The notes under the pieces were generated by a model. It worked only from the letters and a program-made list of their open reading frames with translations, did no database searches and had not been told where the DNA came from. Below are positions 56,354 through 64,000 of a stretch of 64,000 nucleotides of DNA, piece after piece. This stretch comes from Streptomyces sp. WM6386 (GTDB taxonomy: Bacteria; Actinomycetota; Actinomycetes; Streptomycetales; Streptomycetaceae), in contig NZ_JXTE01000056.1 in the NCBI RefSeq assembly GCF_000972385.1, positions 1 through 64,000 of the forward strand, given 5' to 3'. How positions within the stretch are numbered: the first letter of the stretch is position 1; each line of letters starts with the position of its first letter. The translations under genes and the position numbers were made by a program.

Positions 56354-56932
56354 ATGGGACACCGTGAGGATCTGCTCGAAGGCGCCAAGCGCTGCCTGCT
56401 GGCCAAGGGCTTCGTGCGCACGACGGCGCGCGACATCGTCAAGGAGTCGGGGACCAACCTCGCCTCGATCGGCTACCACTACGGCTCGAAGGACACGCTG
56501 CTGGCGGAGGCGTATGTGGCCCTGGCCGAGGGGATGGGGGACGCCTTCGAGGGGGACGGGAGCGCCAGCGCCGAGCCGGGTTCCCTGGAGCGGTTCCAGG
56601 AGGTGTGGTCGAACATCATCGCCACCATGCGGGAGCCCGGTTCGCTCTGGCACCTCAGCATGGAGATCGTGGTCATGGGCGACCAGCTGCCCGAGGTGCG
56701 CGACCATCTGGCGCGGGCCCAGCGCGAAGCCGGGCGCGGGCTCATCCCCATGCTCATGGGCGGGCGTGAGGAGGATGTCTCGGACGAGACCGCGGACACC
56801 CTCGGCATGTTCTATGTGACGCTGATGACGGGTCTCATCGCGCAGTGGCAGTTCGACCCGAACACCGCGCCCGGCGCGGAGCAGCTCGCCGAAGGGCTGC
56901 GCCAGGTGATCGCCGGGGTCAAGAAGAGCTGA
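56354..56932 (+). CDS. TetR-family regulator
   Basis: A 192 aa regulator. The HTH reads EDLLEGAKRCLLAKGFVRTT, then ARDIVKESGTNLASIGYHYG. The ligand-binding half contains FQEVWSNIIATMREPGSLWH and ends TLMTGLIAQWQFDPNTAPG. It most resembles regulators paired with drug exporters. ATG 56354 lies six bases after TAGGGT with no ribosome site, so the mRNA is probably leaderless. It is divergent from the MFS exporter, and its 3' end overlaps the convergent ABC ATPase gene by 14 bases. Confidence 0.9.
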   Translation: MGHREDLLEGAKRCLLAKGFVRTTARDIVKESGTNLASIGYHYGSKDTLLAEAYVALAEGMGDAFEGDGSASAEPGSLERFQEVWSNIIATMREPGSLWHLSMEIVVMGDQLPEVRDHLARAQREAGRGLIPMLMGGREEDVSDETADTLGMFYVTLMTGLIAQWQFDPNTAPGAEQLAEGLRQVIAGVKKS

Positions 56933-57599
56933 TCCGCCCGTCCCGCATCTCCAGGGCGCGGTCCGCGAAGTGCCGTACGACCGCCCGGTCGTGGCAGATG
57001 AACAGATAGCCGAGACCCAGCTCGTCCTGGAGGTCGGCCAACAGGTTCAGCACCCCGGCCCGCACCGACGGGTCCAGCGCCGACACCGGCTCGTCCAGCA
57101 CCAGAAGGCGTGGCTCGGAGGCCAACGCCCGGGCGATCCCCGCGCGTTGGCACTGGCCGCCGGAGAGCTCGTGCGGATACCGGTCGCCGTACGACGGGTC
57201 GAGGCCGACCCGGTCGAGGAGTTCGGCCACCCGGGCAGGGCCGGCCGTGGCGGCCCAGCGGCCCTGGACCTTCAGCGGTTCCGCGACCGCGTCCCGGATG
57301 CGATGGCGGGGGCTGAGGGAGCCGTAGGGGTCCTGGAAGACGGGCTGCATGCGCGGGCGGAGAGGGCGGAGTTCGCGCTCCGTCATGGCCGTCAACTCCC
57401 GGCCCTCGAAGCGCACTTCGCCGGAGTCAGGGCGGCGCAGCTGAAGCACCGCCAGCGCGGTGGAGGACTTTCCGCAGCCGGAGGGGCCGTTGAGAGCGAG
57501 GGTCTCGCCGGCCTCCAGGGAGAAGCCGACACGGTCCACCGCGGTCACGGCACCGTGGCGGACGACGAGGGCGCGGACGTCGAGAAGGGGTGTGCTCAC
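56919..57599 (-). CDS. ABC transporter ATP-binding protein, short OppF/NikE type
   Basis: A 226 aa ATPase with Walker A GPSGCGKSS, Q-loop PVFQDPYGSLSPRH, signature LSGGQCQRAG, Walker [13 protein letters not shown] and switch ICHDRAVV. The signature has Cys where Arg is usual (SGGQRQR). It lacks the C-terminal oligopeptide extension of long OppF proteins and in length matches NikE/CntF-like subunits. GTG 57599 overlaps the preceding gene by 4 bases. It is the last gene of the fused-permease importer operon. Confidence 0.9.
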   Translation of the reverse strand: MSTPLLDVRALVVRHGAVTAVDRVGFSLEAGETLALNGPSGCGKSSTALAVLQLRRPDSGEVRFEGRELTAMTERELRPLRPRMQPVFQDPYGSLSPRHRIRDAVAEPLKVQGRWAATAGPARVAELLDRVGLDPSYGDRYPHELSGGQCQRAGIARALASEPRLLVLDEPVSALDPSVRAGVLNLLADLQDELGLGYLFICHDRAVVRHFADRALEMRDGRISSS

Positions 57600-58516
57600 A
57601 CTCTCTCCCAGTGGTGGCAGGAGACCAACCGCCCGTCCACCCGTCGCGGTTCAGGCTCCTCGCGGCGACAGGAGTCGGTCGCGAGCGGACAGCGCGGGGC
57701 GAAGGCGCAGCCCGGCGGAAGCGCTCCCGGGGCCGGGGGTGTGCCGGGGAGGACGGGAAGGCGGCGGCCCCGGGCGTGCTGCGGGAGGGACGCCAGCAGG
57801 CCCGCCGTGTACGGGGCCCGCGGACGGGCCAGTACCTCCTGCGCCGGGCCGAGTTCGGTCAGTCGACCGGCGTACATGACCAGCGCGCGGTCCGCGTGCC
57901 GCCGTACGACGTCCAGGTCGTGCGTGACCAGGACGAGCGCGGCGCCGACCGCCTCCCGTTGCTCGGCCAGGACCCGGAGCACCTGCTCGCGGCGTTCCTC
58001 GTCGAGGGCGGTGGTGGGTTCGTCGGCGACCAGGATGTCGGGTTCGTTGATCGTGGCCATCGCGACGACCGCACGCTGGCGCATACCGCCCGAGAACTCG
58101 TGCGGATACGACCGTGCCCGGCGCGCGGCATCCGGGATGCCCACCCGGTCGAGTGCCGCGATCGCGCGCGCCCGGGCCTCCTTGCGGGAGACGCGGGCCA
58201 CCGACCTTACGGAGGCCGCGAGTTGGTCGCCCACCGGATGTACGGGGGAGAGGGCGGACAGGGCGTCCTGGGGGACCAGGGCGATGCGGCTCCCGCGCTC
58301 GGCGGAGAGGTCCGGCCGGACGGTCCCTGTCGCCGTCGCGTCCTTCGGCAGCATTCCCAGCAGCGCCCGCGCGGTCAGGGACTTGCCCGCGCCCGACTCG
58401 CCGACGATCGCCAGCACTTCGCGGGGACGGATGTCGAAGGACAGCCCGCGTACGGCCTCGACGCCGTCGAAGGCGATCCGCAGATCGTGTACCGACAGCA
58501 GTGCTTCAGACTCCAA
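57596..58516 (-). CDS. ABC transporter ATP-binding protein, OppD/NikD type
   Basis: A 306 aa ATPase: Walker A GESGAGKSL, signature [12 protein letters not shown], Walker [13 protein letters not shown] and switch VTHDLDVV. The C-terminal extension keeps four cysteines (PPGCAFAPRCPLATDSC, then VSCHHWE). The start is taken as TTG 58516, with GGGAGG 5 bases upstream and an 11-base overlap with the permease gene; no ATG or GTG gives a full-length N terminus. It is coupled by GTGA overlap to the second ATPase. Confidence 0.88.
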   Translation of the reverse strand: MESEALLSVHDLRIAFDGVEAVRGLSFDIRPREVLAIVGESGAGKSLTARALLGMLPKDATATGTVRPDLSAERGSRIALVPQDALSALSPVHPVGDQLAASVRSVARVSRKEARARAIAALDRVGIPDAARRARSYPHEFSGGMRQRAVVAMATINEPDILVADEPTTALDEERREQVLRVLAEQREAVGAALVLVTHDLDVVRRHADRALVMYAGRLTELGPAQEVLARPRAPYTAGLLASLPQHARGRRLPVLPGTPPAPGALPPGCAFAPRCPLATDSCRREEPEPRRVDGRLVSCHHWERV

Positions 58517-60245
58517 CGGGGGCCTCCCTCACGGCTCGCCGGCCCTTCGTGACGTTCCGGCCCTGCGCGTACGACGCCCCCGACACCGCCAGCCCCGCCA
58601 GCAGGGCCAGCGCCACAGCCGGGGCGAGGGCTGCCCAGGGGGCGCGTTCGACATAGGCGCGGGACTCGTCGAGCAGCAGGCCCCACTCCGGGGCGGGCGG
58701 CTGGGCGCCCAGGCCCAGGAAGCCCAGCGAGGCCAGGGCGAGCGCGATGCCGGGCAGCCGCAGCAGGGCGTGCCGGGCGACGGGAGCGGCCACCGAGGGC
58801 AGGACGTGCCGGGTCAGGATCCACAAGGGCGGTGCGCCGATGGCGCGTTGGGCCATCAGGAAGGAGGACGCCCGTACCTCCTGCACCAGCGCCGCCGCAT
58901 GCGCGGCCAGCGGCGGCCACGAGATCAGGGCGACCGCGAGAGCCGCACCGCCCGTGCCGGGTCCGGCCACCGCGGCGACCAGGATGCCGACGATCACCGG
59001 GGGCAGGGCGTTGGCGATGTCCGCCGCGCCCGCCGCGACACCGGGCAGGAAACCGAGCGCCAGCGCGACCAGCAGGCTCAGCAGACAGACGGCGGCGGCC
59101 GTGCCGACCGTGGAGGCGGCGCCGTGCCCGAGCCGGGCCAGGACGTCACGGCCGAGGCCGTCGGTGCCGAGCGGATGCGACCAGGTGGGAGAGGCCAGCC
59201 GGTTCGCGGTGTCGATCGCGTACGGGTCGCGCAGCAGACCCCAGCCGATCGCCACGGCGAGGACGGCGAACAGGGTCGACGGGATCGCCGGGTGGGTACG
59301 GACCGGCCGGGCCGGCGGCAGGGTGAGTGAGGCGTCCCGCAGGGCCGGACCCAGCAGCCGGCGCCGGGTGAGCGCGGACAACGCCCCCACGGCCAGCCCG
59401 AGCAGCAGCAGGGCGAGCACCGCACCCTGGAGAAGCGGCAGGTCCTGCGACTTGGCGGCCCCCAGCGCCGTACGCCCGATCCCCGGCACCGCGAACACCG
59501 TCTCCACGGCGACCGCGCCCCCGGTGAGCCCGACGGCGGCCATCCCGAACTGCGGGACGAGAGGCGGCAGTACGCGCCGTAGGGCGGCCGCGGAGACCCG
59601 GGCCCTGCCGACCCCGGCCCCGCGCCACAGCTCCACCCACCGCTCGTCGAGCACGGCGGGCAGCGCGTCCGCGACCAGCCGCCCGAGCAGCCCGCCCGCG
59701 GGGACGCCGAGGGCGAGGGCGGGCAGGACCAGGTACGCCGGACCCTGCCAGCCGGAGGTCGGCAGCCAGCCCAGCCACACCCCGCAGACCAGCAACGCGA
59801 CGGTGGCCAGCAGGAATTCGGGCACGGCGGCCAGCATCGCCGCGAAGGCCCCGGCCGACCTGCGCCCCCGTACCAGCACGGGCGCGACCAGCGCACCCGC
59901 GAGCAGCACCGCGACGGCGAAGGCCGCGCCCATCAGCGCCAGCGACACCTGGAGCCCGGACACGACGGACGGCAGCACGTCGGTACCCGACACCCACGAG
60001 GTTCCGAGGTCCCCGTGCAGCAGATCGGACGCCCAACTCCCCAGCAGCGAAAGGGGACCCGCGTCGAGGCCGAGATCCTGTCGTACGGCGTCCAGGGCCT
60101 CCTTCGTCGGCTCCTGCTCGGCGGAACGGGCGCGCAGGACGGTGAGCGCCGGGTCCCTGCCGGAGAGCCAGGGGAGCAGACCGACGGCGGTCACGACCCC
60201 GACCAGACACAGGACCCGGGTCACCCCGGCCGCGGTCGGCCTCAC
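58506..60245 (-). CDS. Fused ABC permease (OppB-like plus OppC-like domains in one chain)
   Basis: A 579 aa membrane protein with two binding-protein-dependent permease domains. Residues 1-290 are B-type (DAVRQDLGLDAGPLSLLGSW, VETVFAVPGIGRTALGAAKS). Residues from about 310 are C-type (SHPLGTDGLGRDVLARLGHG, ALASLGFLGLGAQPPAPEWG). About twelve helices are expected. In most Opp/Nik importers these are separate genes. GTG 60245 overlaps the binding-protein stop by 4 bases. The fusion is continuous, with no sign of a frameshift. Confidence 0.9.
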   Translation of the reverse strand: MRPTAAGVTRVLCLVGVVTAVGLLPWLSGRDPALTVLRARSAEQEPTKEALDAVRQDLGLDAGPLSLLGSWASDLLHGDLGTSWVSGTDVLPSVVSGLQVSLALMGAAFAVAVLLAGALVAPVLVRGRRSAGAFAAMLAAVPEFLLATVALLVCGVWLGWLPTSGWQGPAYLVLPALALGVPAGGLLGRLVADALPAVLDERWVELWRGAGVGRARVSAAALRRVLPPLVPQFGMAAVGLTGGAVAVETVFAVPGIGRTALGAAKSQDLPLLQGAVLALLLLGLAVGALSALTRRRLLGPALRDASLTLPPARPVRTHPAIPSTLFAVLAVAIGWGLLRDPYAIDTANRLASPTWSHPLGTDGLGRDVLARLGHGAASTVGTAAAVCLLSLLVALALGFLPGVAAGAADIANALPPVIVGILVAAVAGPGTGGAALAVALISWPPLAAHAAALVQEVRASSFLMAQRAIGAPPLWILTRHVLPSVAAPVARHALLRLPGIALALASLGFLGLGAQPPAPEWGLLLDESRAYVERAPWAALAPAVALALLAGLAVSGASYAQGRNVTKGRRAVREAPVGV

Positions 60246-61735
60246 TTGACGTACGTGTCGGCCGTGACCAGCTCACGCTCGCGCGGGTCGTGCGCGGCGT
60301 CCACGACGTCGGCGGCGTCGCCCTGGATCACGCGCTCGTGCAGCATCGGGACGGCCGCGTCGGTGCCGAGCACGGCGGCCTCGGCCGCGATGACGGCCTT
60401 GCGCCGGGCCTCGCCGGTCTCGGTCCCGCCGGCCTTCTTCAGGGCGGCGTCCACCTGGGCGTCGGCGAGCTGGGAGATGTTGAAGGAGCCGTCGGAGGCG
60501 AAGTCGCTGTAGAGGTAGGCGGCCGGGTCGCCGGAGTCGAGGACGGTCGCGCGGGAGAGGATGAAGGCGTCGAACTCGCCGGCGAGGGCGTCGGACTCGA
60601 TGTTGGCGTACTCGCGGACGTCGAGCTTCACCTTGAACCCGGCGTTCTGGAGCTGCTGTTGGAGGGTGGCGGCGACCTCGGGGAGTTCGGCGCGGTCGGT
60701 GAAGGTGCCGATGGTGACGGTCCGACCGTTCGGCTCGGCGGCGGTGGTGCGCCGCAGGCTCGACCGCAGTTCGGCGGCCCACGGCAGCGCCGGCCCGAGC
60801 AGCCCCTCGGCGACATCCGCCCGCCCCTCGTACACGCCCTTCACGATCGATTCGGCGTCGATCGCCTCGCGGGCGGCGGCACGCAGGGCGGCGTCCTTGA
60901 AGACGCCCTTCTCGGTGTTGAGGTAGAGGGTGTTGGTGCGCGGCATCGGGACCTCGGTGATCAGGTCCTCGTCCAGGAGCGCGGCCTGGGAGACGGGGAC
61001 CGCCTCGACGATGTCGGCCTCACCGCTGCGAAGGGCGGCGGCCCGGGCGGTGCCGTCGGGCACGAACGTCACGTCGATACCGGGGGACTTGGCCTTGCCG
61101 CCCCAGTAGGCGTCGTAGCGGTCGAGGGTGGCGGAGGAGGTGCCGTCGACCTCGGTGAGCTCGAAGGGGCCGGTGCCGGCGCCGACGGGGTTCACCGTCT
61201 TCCCGCGGTAGGCCTTCGCGGCGAGGATCGACAGCTGGGGCGAGCTGAGCCGCTGCGGGACGAGGGGGTCCTTGTCGGCGGTGGTGACGGTGACGGTGTC
61301 CGAGTCCTTCGCCTTCGCGGTCAGTTCGACGCCGTCGAGGATGCGGGGCTTGGGGGAGGCGGTGGCGGCGGTGGTGAGTGAGCGTACGACGGCCTCGGCG
61401 TCGAGCTTCGTGCCGTCGTGGAAGGTGACGCCGTCGCGTATCTCGAACGTCCAGGTCCTGCCGGACTGCTGCCACTCGGTGGCGAGCGCGGGCTCGGCGT
61501 CCCCGTCGGCGTCGAGCTTCACGAGGGTCTCCGCCGTCGACCAGCGGGACAGCTTGAACGCGTCGTCGGAGAGCGGGGAGAGGGCCGAGCGCGGGGGCTG
61601 CATCATCGCGACCCGGACGCGCCTGCCGTCACCGTCGCCGTCGCCCTCACCCTCGGCGGAGGCACCGGAGAAACAGCCGGTGAGCAGAGTGGACGCCACG
61701 GCGGCCGTGAACAGGTGACGGGCGGGCAGGCGCAC
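60242..61735 (-). CDS. ABC transporter substrate-binding lipoprotein (SBP family 5, NikA/CntA/OppA class)
   Basis: A 497 aa lipoprotein. The signal peptide ends in the lipobox LLTGC, with the cysteine at residue 21, followed by an acidic Gly/Asp linker. The mature domain has ATEWQQSGRTWTFEIRDGVT, FHDGTKLDAEAVVRSL and VGAGTGPFELTEVDG, typical of the family that binds peptides, nickel or metallophores. CCGGAGG precedes GTG 61735. A Zur-box-like palindrome lies 54 bases upstream. It is the first importer gene and is followed by the fused permease and two ATPases with overlapping frames. Confidence 0.9.
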   Translation of the reverse strand: MRLPARHLFTAAVASTLLTGCFSGASAEGEGDGDGDGRRVRVAMMQPPRSALSPLSDDAFKLSRWSTAETLVKLDADGDAEPALATEWQQSGRTWTFEIRDGVTFHDGTKLDAEAVVRSLTTAATASPKPRILDGVELTAKAKDSDTVTVTTADKDPLVPQRLSSPQLSILAAKAYRGKTVNPVGAGTGPFELTEVDGTSSATLDRYDAYWGGKAKSPGIDVTFVPDGTARAAALRSGEADIVEAVPVSQAALLDEDLITEVPMPRTNTLYLNTEKGVFKDAALRAAAREAIDAESIVKGVYEGRADVAEGLLGPALPWAAELRSSLRRTTAAEPNGRTVTIGTFTDRAELPEVAATLQQQLQNAGFKVKLDVREYANIESDALAGEFDAFILSRATVLDSGDPAAYLYSDFASDGSFNISQLADAQVDAALKKAGGTETGEARRKAVIAAEAAVLGTDAAVPMLHERVIQGDAADVVDAAHDPRERELVTADTYVK

Positions 61736-61789
61736 GGAACCCTCCGGGTAAAGGGGTGGTCAAGGGTGAGTGCGCCGACGCTAACACGA

Positions 61790-61804
61790 TGACAATCGTT
61801 TTCA
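61790..61804 (-). promoter_or_regulatory. Zur-box-like operator upstream of the importer operon
   Basis: TGACAATCGTTTTCA (plus strand) matches the actinobacterial Zur consensus I recall, TGAAAATGATTTTCA, at 12 of 15 positions, and keeps TGA...TTTTCA arms. On the minus strand it is followed by TAGCGT, a TANNNT -10 box (about 61778-61783), so a bound repressor would cover the -35 region. It overlaps the last codons of the upstream MFS gene. Confidence 0.6.
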
Positions 61805-62980
61805 GTAATCAGTGTGACGGAGATCGCGCAGCGCCGGGACCAGCGCGACCAGCATCAGTGCGGCCGTCGCCGCGAACGCCCATGGATAGCCGGTCAGTCC
61901 GGCGAGGACGCCGAAGCCCGCCGCGCCGACGCCCATGCCACCGTCGTAGGCGAGATTCCACAGTGCGCTGACCGTGCCGTACGAAGAGGCGGAGACCCGG
62001 GCGTACATGAAGGTCAGGGTGGCGTTCTGGGCGATGCCGAAGCCGGCCCCGAACAGCGCCGATCCCGCGACGACGGCGACCGGGCTGCCGGTCGCGGCGG
62101 TGAGCAGCACGCCCGCCGCAGACAGGAGCAGGCCGGGCAGGACGAGTCCGGCGCTGCCGTGCCGGTCGCCGTGCCGGCCCGCCAGCCAGCGGGTGACGGT
62201 CGCGGCCGCGGGCTGGGCGAAAAGGGCCGACGCGATCACTGCGGAGGACGCCGAACCGGCCGCCAGCGGCAGGAAGGTGACCAGGATTCCGGCGGCCGTC
62301 GCGGTGGCGCCGAAGATGAGAACCGGGCGCAGCAGGGCGCCGGTGCGCAGCCCGCGGACCACACCGACCGGCCGCTCGGCGCTCGCGCCGTGGTCCGGCA
62401 GACCGAACACCGAGACGATCGCGGCGAGTGCGGCAGCGCCGCCGACGGCCGCGACGGTCCCGTATCCCGCGTGCTCCGTCAGCCACAGCCCGAGCGGCAG
62501 CGCGACCAGCGACGGCACCCCGGACACCACGCCCACCACGGCAAGGCCCTCGCCCCGGCGCTCGGCCGGGATCAGCGTCGCGGTCAGGGCGCCGCCCGCG
62601 ACGATGGTGAGCGCGAAGCCCAGTCCGCGCACCAGACACACGGCCACGATCCACCCGATGTCCCGCGAGGCGGTCAGCGCCAGAGCAGGGGCGCCGAGCA
62701 GGAACAGACCGGCGATCAGGACCACCCGGTATCCGAAACGTGCGACCAGCCGGGGAGTGACCAGTTCACCGAGGACCGTGGAGAGCATCAGGGCACCGGT
62801 GGCGAGGCCCGCCGCACCCCCGCCGCCCGACTCGGCCGCGTAGGCGGGTACGACCGACAGCAGCAGGAAGAAGCTGACGGTCGCCCCGATCAGGCTCACG
62901 AAACGGAGCAGCAGGGGCCGGGTGAGCAGGGGCGGACGTGAACCGGTCGTCCGCGCGGGGTGCTTGGCCGAAGTCGTCAT
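61802..62980 (-). CDS. MFS transporter (DHA1-like, 12 helices)
   Basis: A 392 aa transporter. The first helix (LLLRFVSLIGATVSFFLLLS) is followed by LATGALMLSTVLGELVTPRL and VARFGYRVVLIAG (motif A-like), ALTIVAGGALTATLIPAERR, and a second half after a loop at about residue 195 (GALLRPVLIFGATATAAG). The substrate is unknown. ATG 62980 has TACCGT 7 bases upstream and no ribosome site, so a leaderless mRNA is likely. It is divergent from a MocR regulator, its probable controller. It ends 66 bases before the importer operon and could read through into it. Confidence 0.9.
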   Translation of the reverse strand: MTTSAKHPARTTGSRPPLLTRPLLLRFVSLIGATVSFFLLLSVVPAYAAESGGGGAAGLATGALMLSTVLGELVTPRLVARFGYRVVLIAGLFLLGAPALALTASRDIGWIVAVCLVRGLGFALTIVAGGALTATLIPAERRGEGLAVVGVVSGVPSLVALPLGLWLTEHAGYGTVAAVGGAAALAAIVSVFGLPDHGASAERPVGVVRGLRTGALLRPVLIFGATATAAGILVTFLPLAAGSASSAVIASALFAQPAAATVTRWLAGRHGDRHGSAGLVLPGLLLSAAGVLLTAATGSPVAVVAGSALFGAGFGIAQNATLTFMYARVSASSYGTVSALWNLAYDGGMGVGAAGFGVLAGLTGYPWAFAATAALMLVALVPALRDLRHTDY

Positions 62981-63027
62981 ACCGTCGACGGTAGGGTCGC
63001 ACCGGCCCTCCGCTAAGCTCCAATTCC
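62980..63027. promoter_or_regulatory. Divergent MFS/MocR promoter region with a 14-bp palindrome
   Basis: The 47-base gap holds TACCGT for the MFS gene (minus strand, 62988-62993) and TAAGCT for the MocR gene (63014-63019), each 7-8 bases from its ATG. The perfect palindrome TACCGTCGACGGTA (62980-62993) overlaps the MFS start and -10 box and is a candidate MocR operator. Confidence 0.55.
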
Positions 63028-64000
63028 ATGCCACTGCAATGGGCCGGTCTGTCGCCCGAGCTGCTTCTGACCGTCGACCGGGACAGCACACAGCGGCTGT
63101 CCGCGCAGGTGGAGGGGCAGCTGCGGGACGCGATCCGCACCGGGCGGCTCCAGGCCGGCGAACGCCTCCCGTCCTCCCGGGAACTCGCGCGCGAGCTCGG
63201 TCTGTCCCGTGGTCTCGTCCAGGACTGCTACGCCCAACTCCAGGCCGAGGGCTACCTCGTGACCCGCGTCGGCTCGGCCACCCGCGTGGCGGCCTGCGCC
63301 CAGCCGTCGCAGCCCGCCCGGGCACACCCGCCCGACCCCCACCCCCGGCTGATCGCCGACTTTCGCCACGGGGTGCCGGACCTGACCTCCTTCCCGCTCG
63401 CCGACTGGCTCTGGGCCACCAGGGAAGCGGCCCGGCACATGCCCACCGCCGACCTCGACTACGGTGACCCGCGCGGGAGTTCGGCCCTGCGCGAGGTCGT
63501 CGCCGGATATCTGCGCCGGGTGCGCGGCGCCGCCGCCGACCCCGCCAGGACCGTGGTCTGCTCGGGCTACGCGCAGGGGCTGAGCCTCGCCCTGGGCGCC
63601 CTCGCCCGCAGGGGTGTGCGGGTCGTGGCGTACGAGGACCCGGGCGGCCCGGCCACCGCGCGGGCGGCCGCCGAGGCGGCGGGACTGACGGCCGTACCGG
63701 TTCCCGTCGACGAAGAGGGTCTGGACGTAGGGGAGTTGGCGGCCACCGGCGCCCGGGCCGTGATCGTCACCCCGGCCCACCAGTGGCCGACGGGAGTCGT
63801 GCTGGCGCCCGACCGCCGCCATGCGCTGATCGACTGGGCCGTGCGCCAGGACGCGTACGTCATCGAGGACGACTACGACGCCGAGTTCCGCTACGACCGC
63901 GAACCGGTCGGTGCGCTCCAGGGATTGGCGGCGGACCGGGTGATCTCCATCGGCACGGTCAGCAAGTCACTGGCCCCCGCCCTGCGACTGGGCTGGCTGC
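63028..64000 (+). CDS. MocR-type regulator (GntR HTH plus aminotransferase domain), C terminus cut
   Basis: At least 324 codons, open to the window edge. The GntR winged helix reads QVEGQLRDAIRTGRLQAGER, LPSSRELARELGLSRGLVQD and CYAQLQAEGYLVTRVGSATR. After a Pro-rich linker (residues 90-110) comes a class I aminotransferase-like domain with FPLADWLWATREAA, YGDPRGSSALREVVAGYLRR, VTPAHQWPTGVVL and VIEDDYDAEFRYDREPVGAL. The PLP lysine is in IGTVSKSLAPALRLGW. MocR proteins bind PLP or its adducts and control divergent genes. ATG 63028 lies 8 bases after TAAGCT and has no ribosome site. Confidence 0.92.
   Translation, partial: MPLQWAGLSPELLLTVDRDSTQRLSAQVEGQLRDAIRTGRLQAGERLPSSRELARELGLSRGLVQDCYAQLQAEGYLVTRVGSATRVAACAQPSQPARAHPPDPHPRLIADFRHGVPDLTSFPLADWLWATREAARHMPTADLDYGDPRGSSALREVVAGYLRRVRGAAADPARTVVCSGYAQGLSLALGALARRGVRVVAYEDPGGPATARAAAEAAGLTAVPVPVDEEGLDVGELAATGARAVIVTPAHQWPTGVVLAPDRRHALIDWAVRQDAYVIEDDYDAEFRYDREPVGALQGLAADRVISIGTVSKSLAPALRLGWL

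Overview
The window is high-GC actinobacterial DNA and almost certainly comes from a Streptomyces chromosome. Third codon positions are nearly all G or C. GTG starts are common, many -10 boxes are TANNNT, and only two TTA leucine codons occur in the genes called here. Gene content and order (glyA-gcvH-gcvT, an Opp operon, mnmA, ligA, a GGDEF-EAL gene, gatCAB, a LAL regulator, a second GGDEF-EAL gene, ilvBN-ilvC-serA) match, as I recall, the S. coelicolor SCO5470 to SCO5515 core segment. No homology search was possible; family names rest on reading motifs.

Layout. 1-2135 (minus strand): glycine cleavage genes gcvT and gcvH and the start of glyA, behind a tandem glycine riboswitch. 2362-4826: a P-loop protein and two SseB-like proteins. 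5141-11467: a complete oligopeptide-type ABC importer operon (permease, lipoprotein, permease, two ATPases) closed by a 12-bp terminator hairpin. 11528-15925: a TRIC-like channel, a membrane-anchored esterase, a thioesterase, and a divergent TIGR03086/WYL-regulator pair. 16040-17748: a low-complexity lipoprotein, a FabR-like TetR repressor with three repeated operator cores, and two small membrane proteins. 17801-29872: cysteine desulfurase, amidase, mnmA, hydrolase, DUF427 protein, methyltransferase, LOG protein, SDR, methionine-synthase-like protein, ligA and a membrane GGDEF-EAL protein (RmdB-like). 30030-33609: gatC-gatA-small membrane protein-gatB. 33661-45730: methyltransferase, MMPL transporter, acetyltransferase, small membrane proteins, a LuxR-type LAL regulator, sugar dehydrogenase, aldo/keto reductase and D-2-hydroxyacid dehydrogenase. 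45813-49117: a small ORF apparently coupled to a second membrane GGDEF protein whose EAL domain is degenerate. 49151-54685: ilvB-ilvN behind a peptide-coded attenuator, then ilvC and serA. 54748-56932: a divergent MFS exporter/TetR pair. 56919-63027 (minus strand): an MFS transporter followed by an Opp/Cnt-like ABC importer with fused permease domains. A Zur-box-like site precedes the importer. 63028-64000: a MocR regulator cut by the window edge.

How it fits together. Several amino-acid and one-carbon functions lie here under cis-acting RNA control: glycine cleavage by a riboswitch and branched-chain synthesis by an attenuator. Serine synthesis (serA) and SHMT (glyA) supply the same one-carbon pool. 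Two GGDEF proteins and a LAL regulator give a developmental signalling flavour, and one GGDEF gene plus the LAL gene carry the only TTA codons, which would tie them to bldA. The most intriguing accessory block is the putative Zur-controlled importer at 56919-61735, with an MFS gene upstream and a MocR gene divergent from it. It is a candidate zinc or metallophore uptake system.
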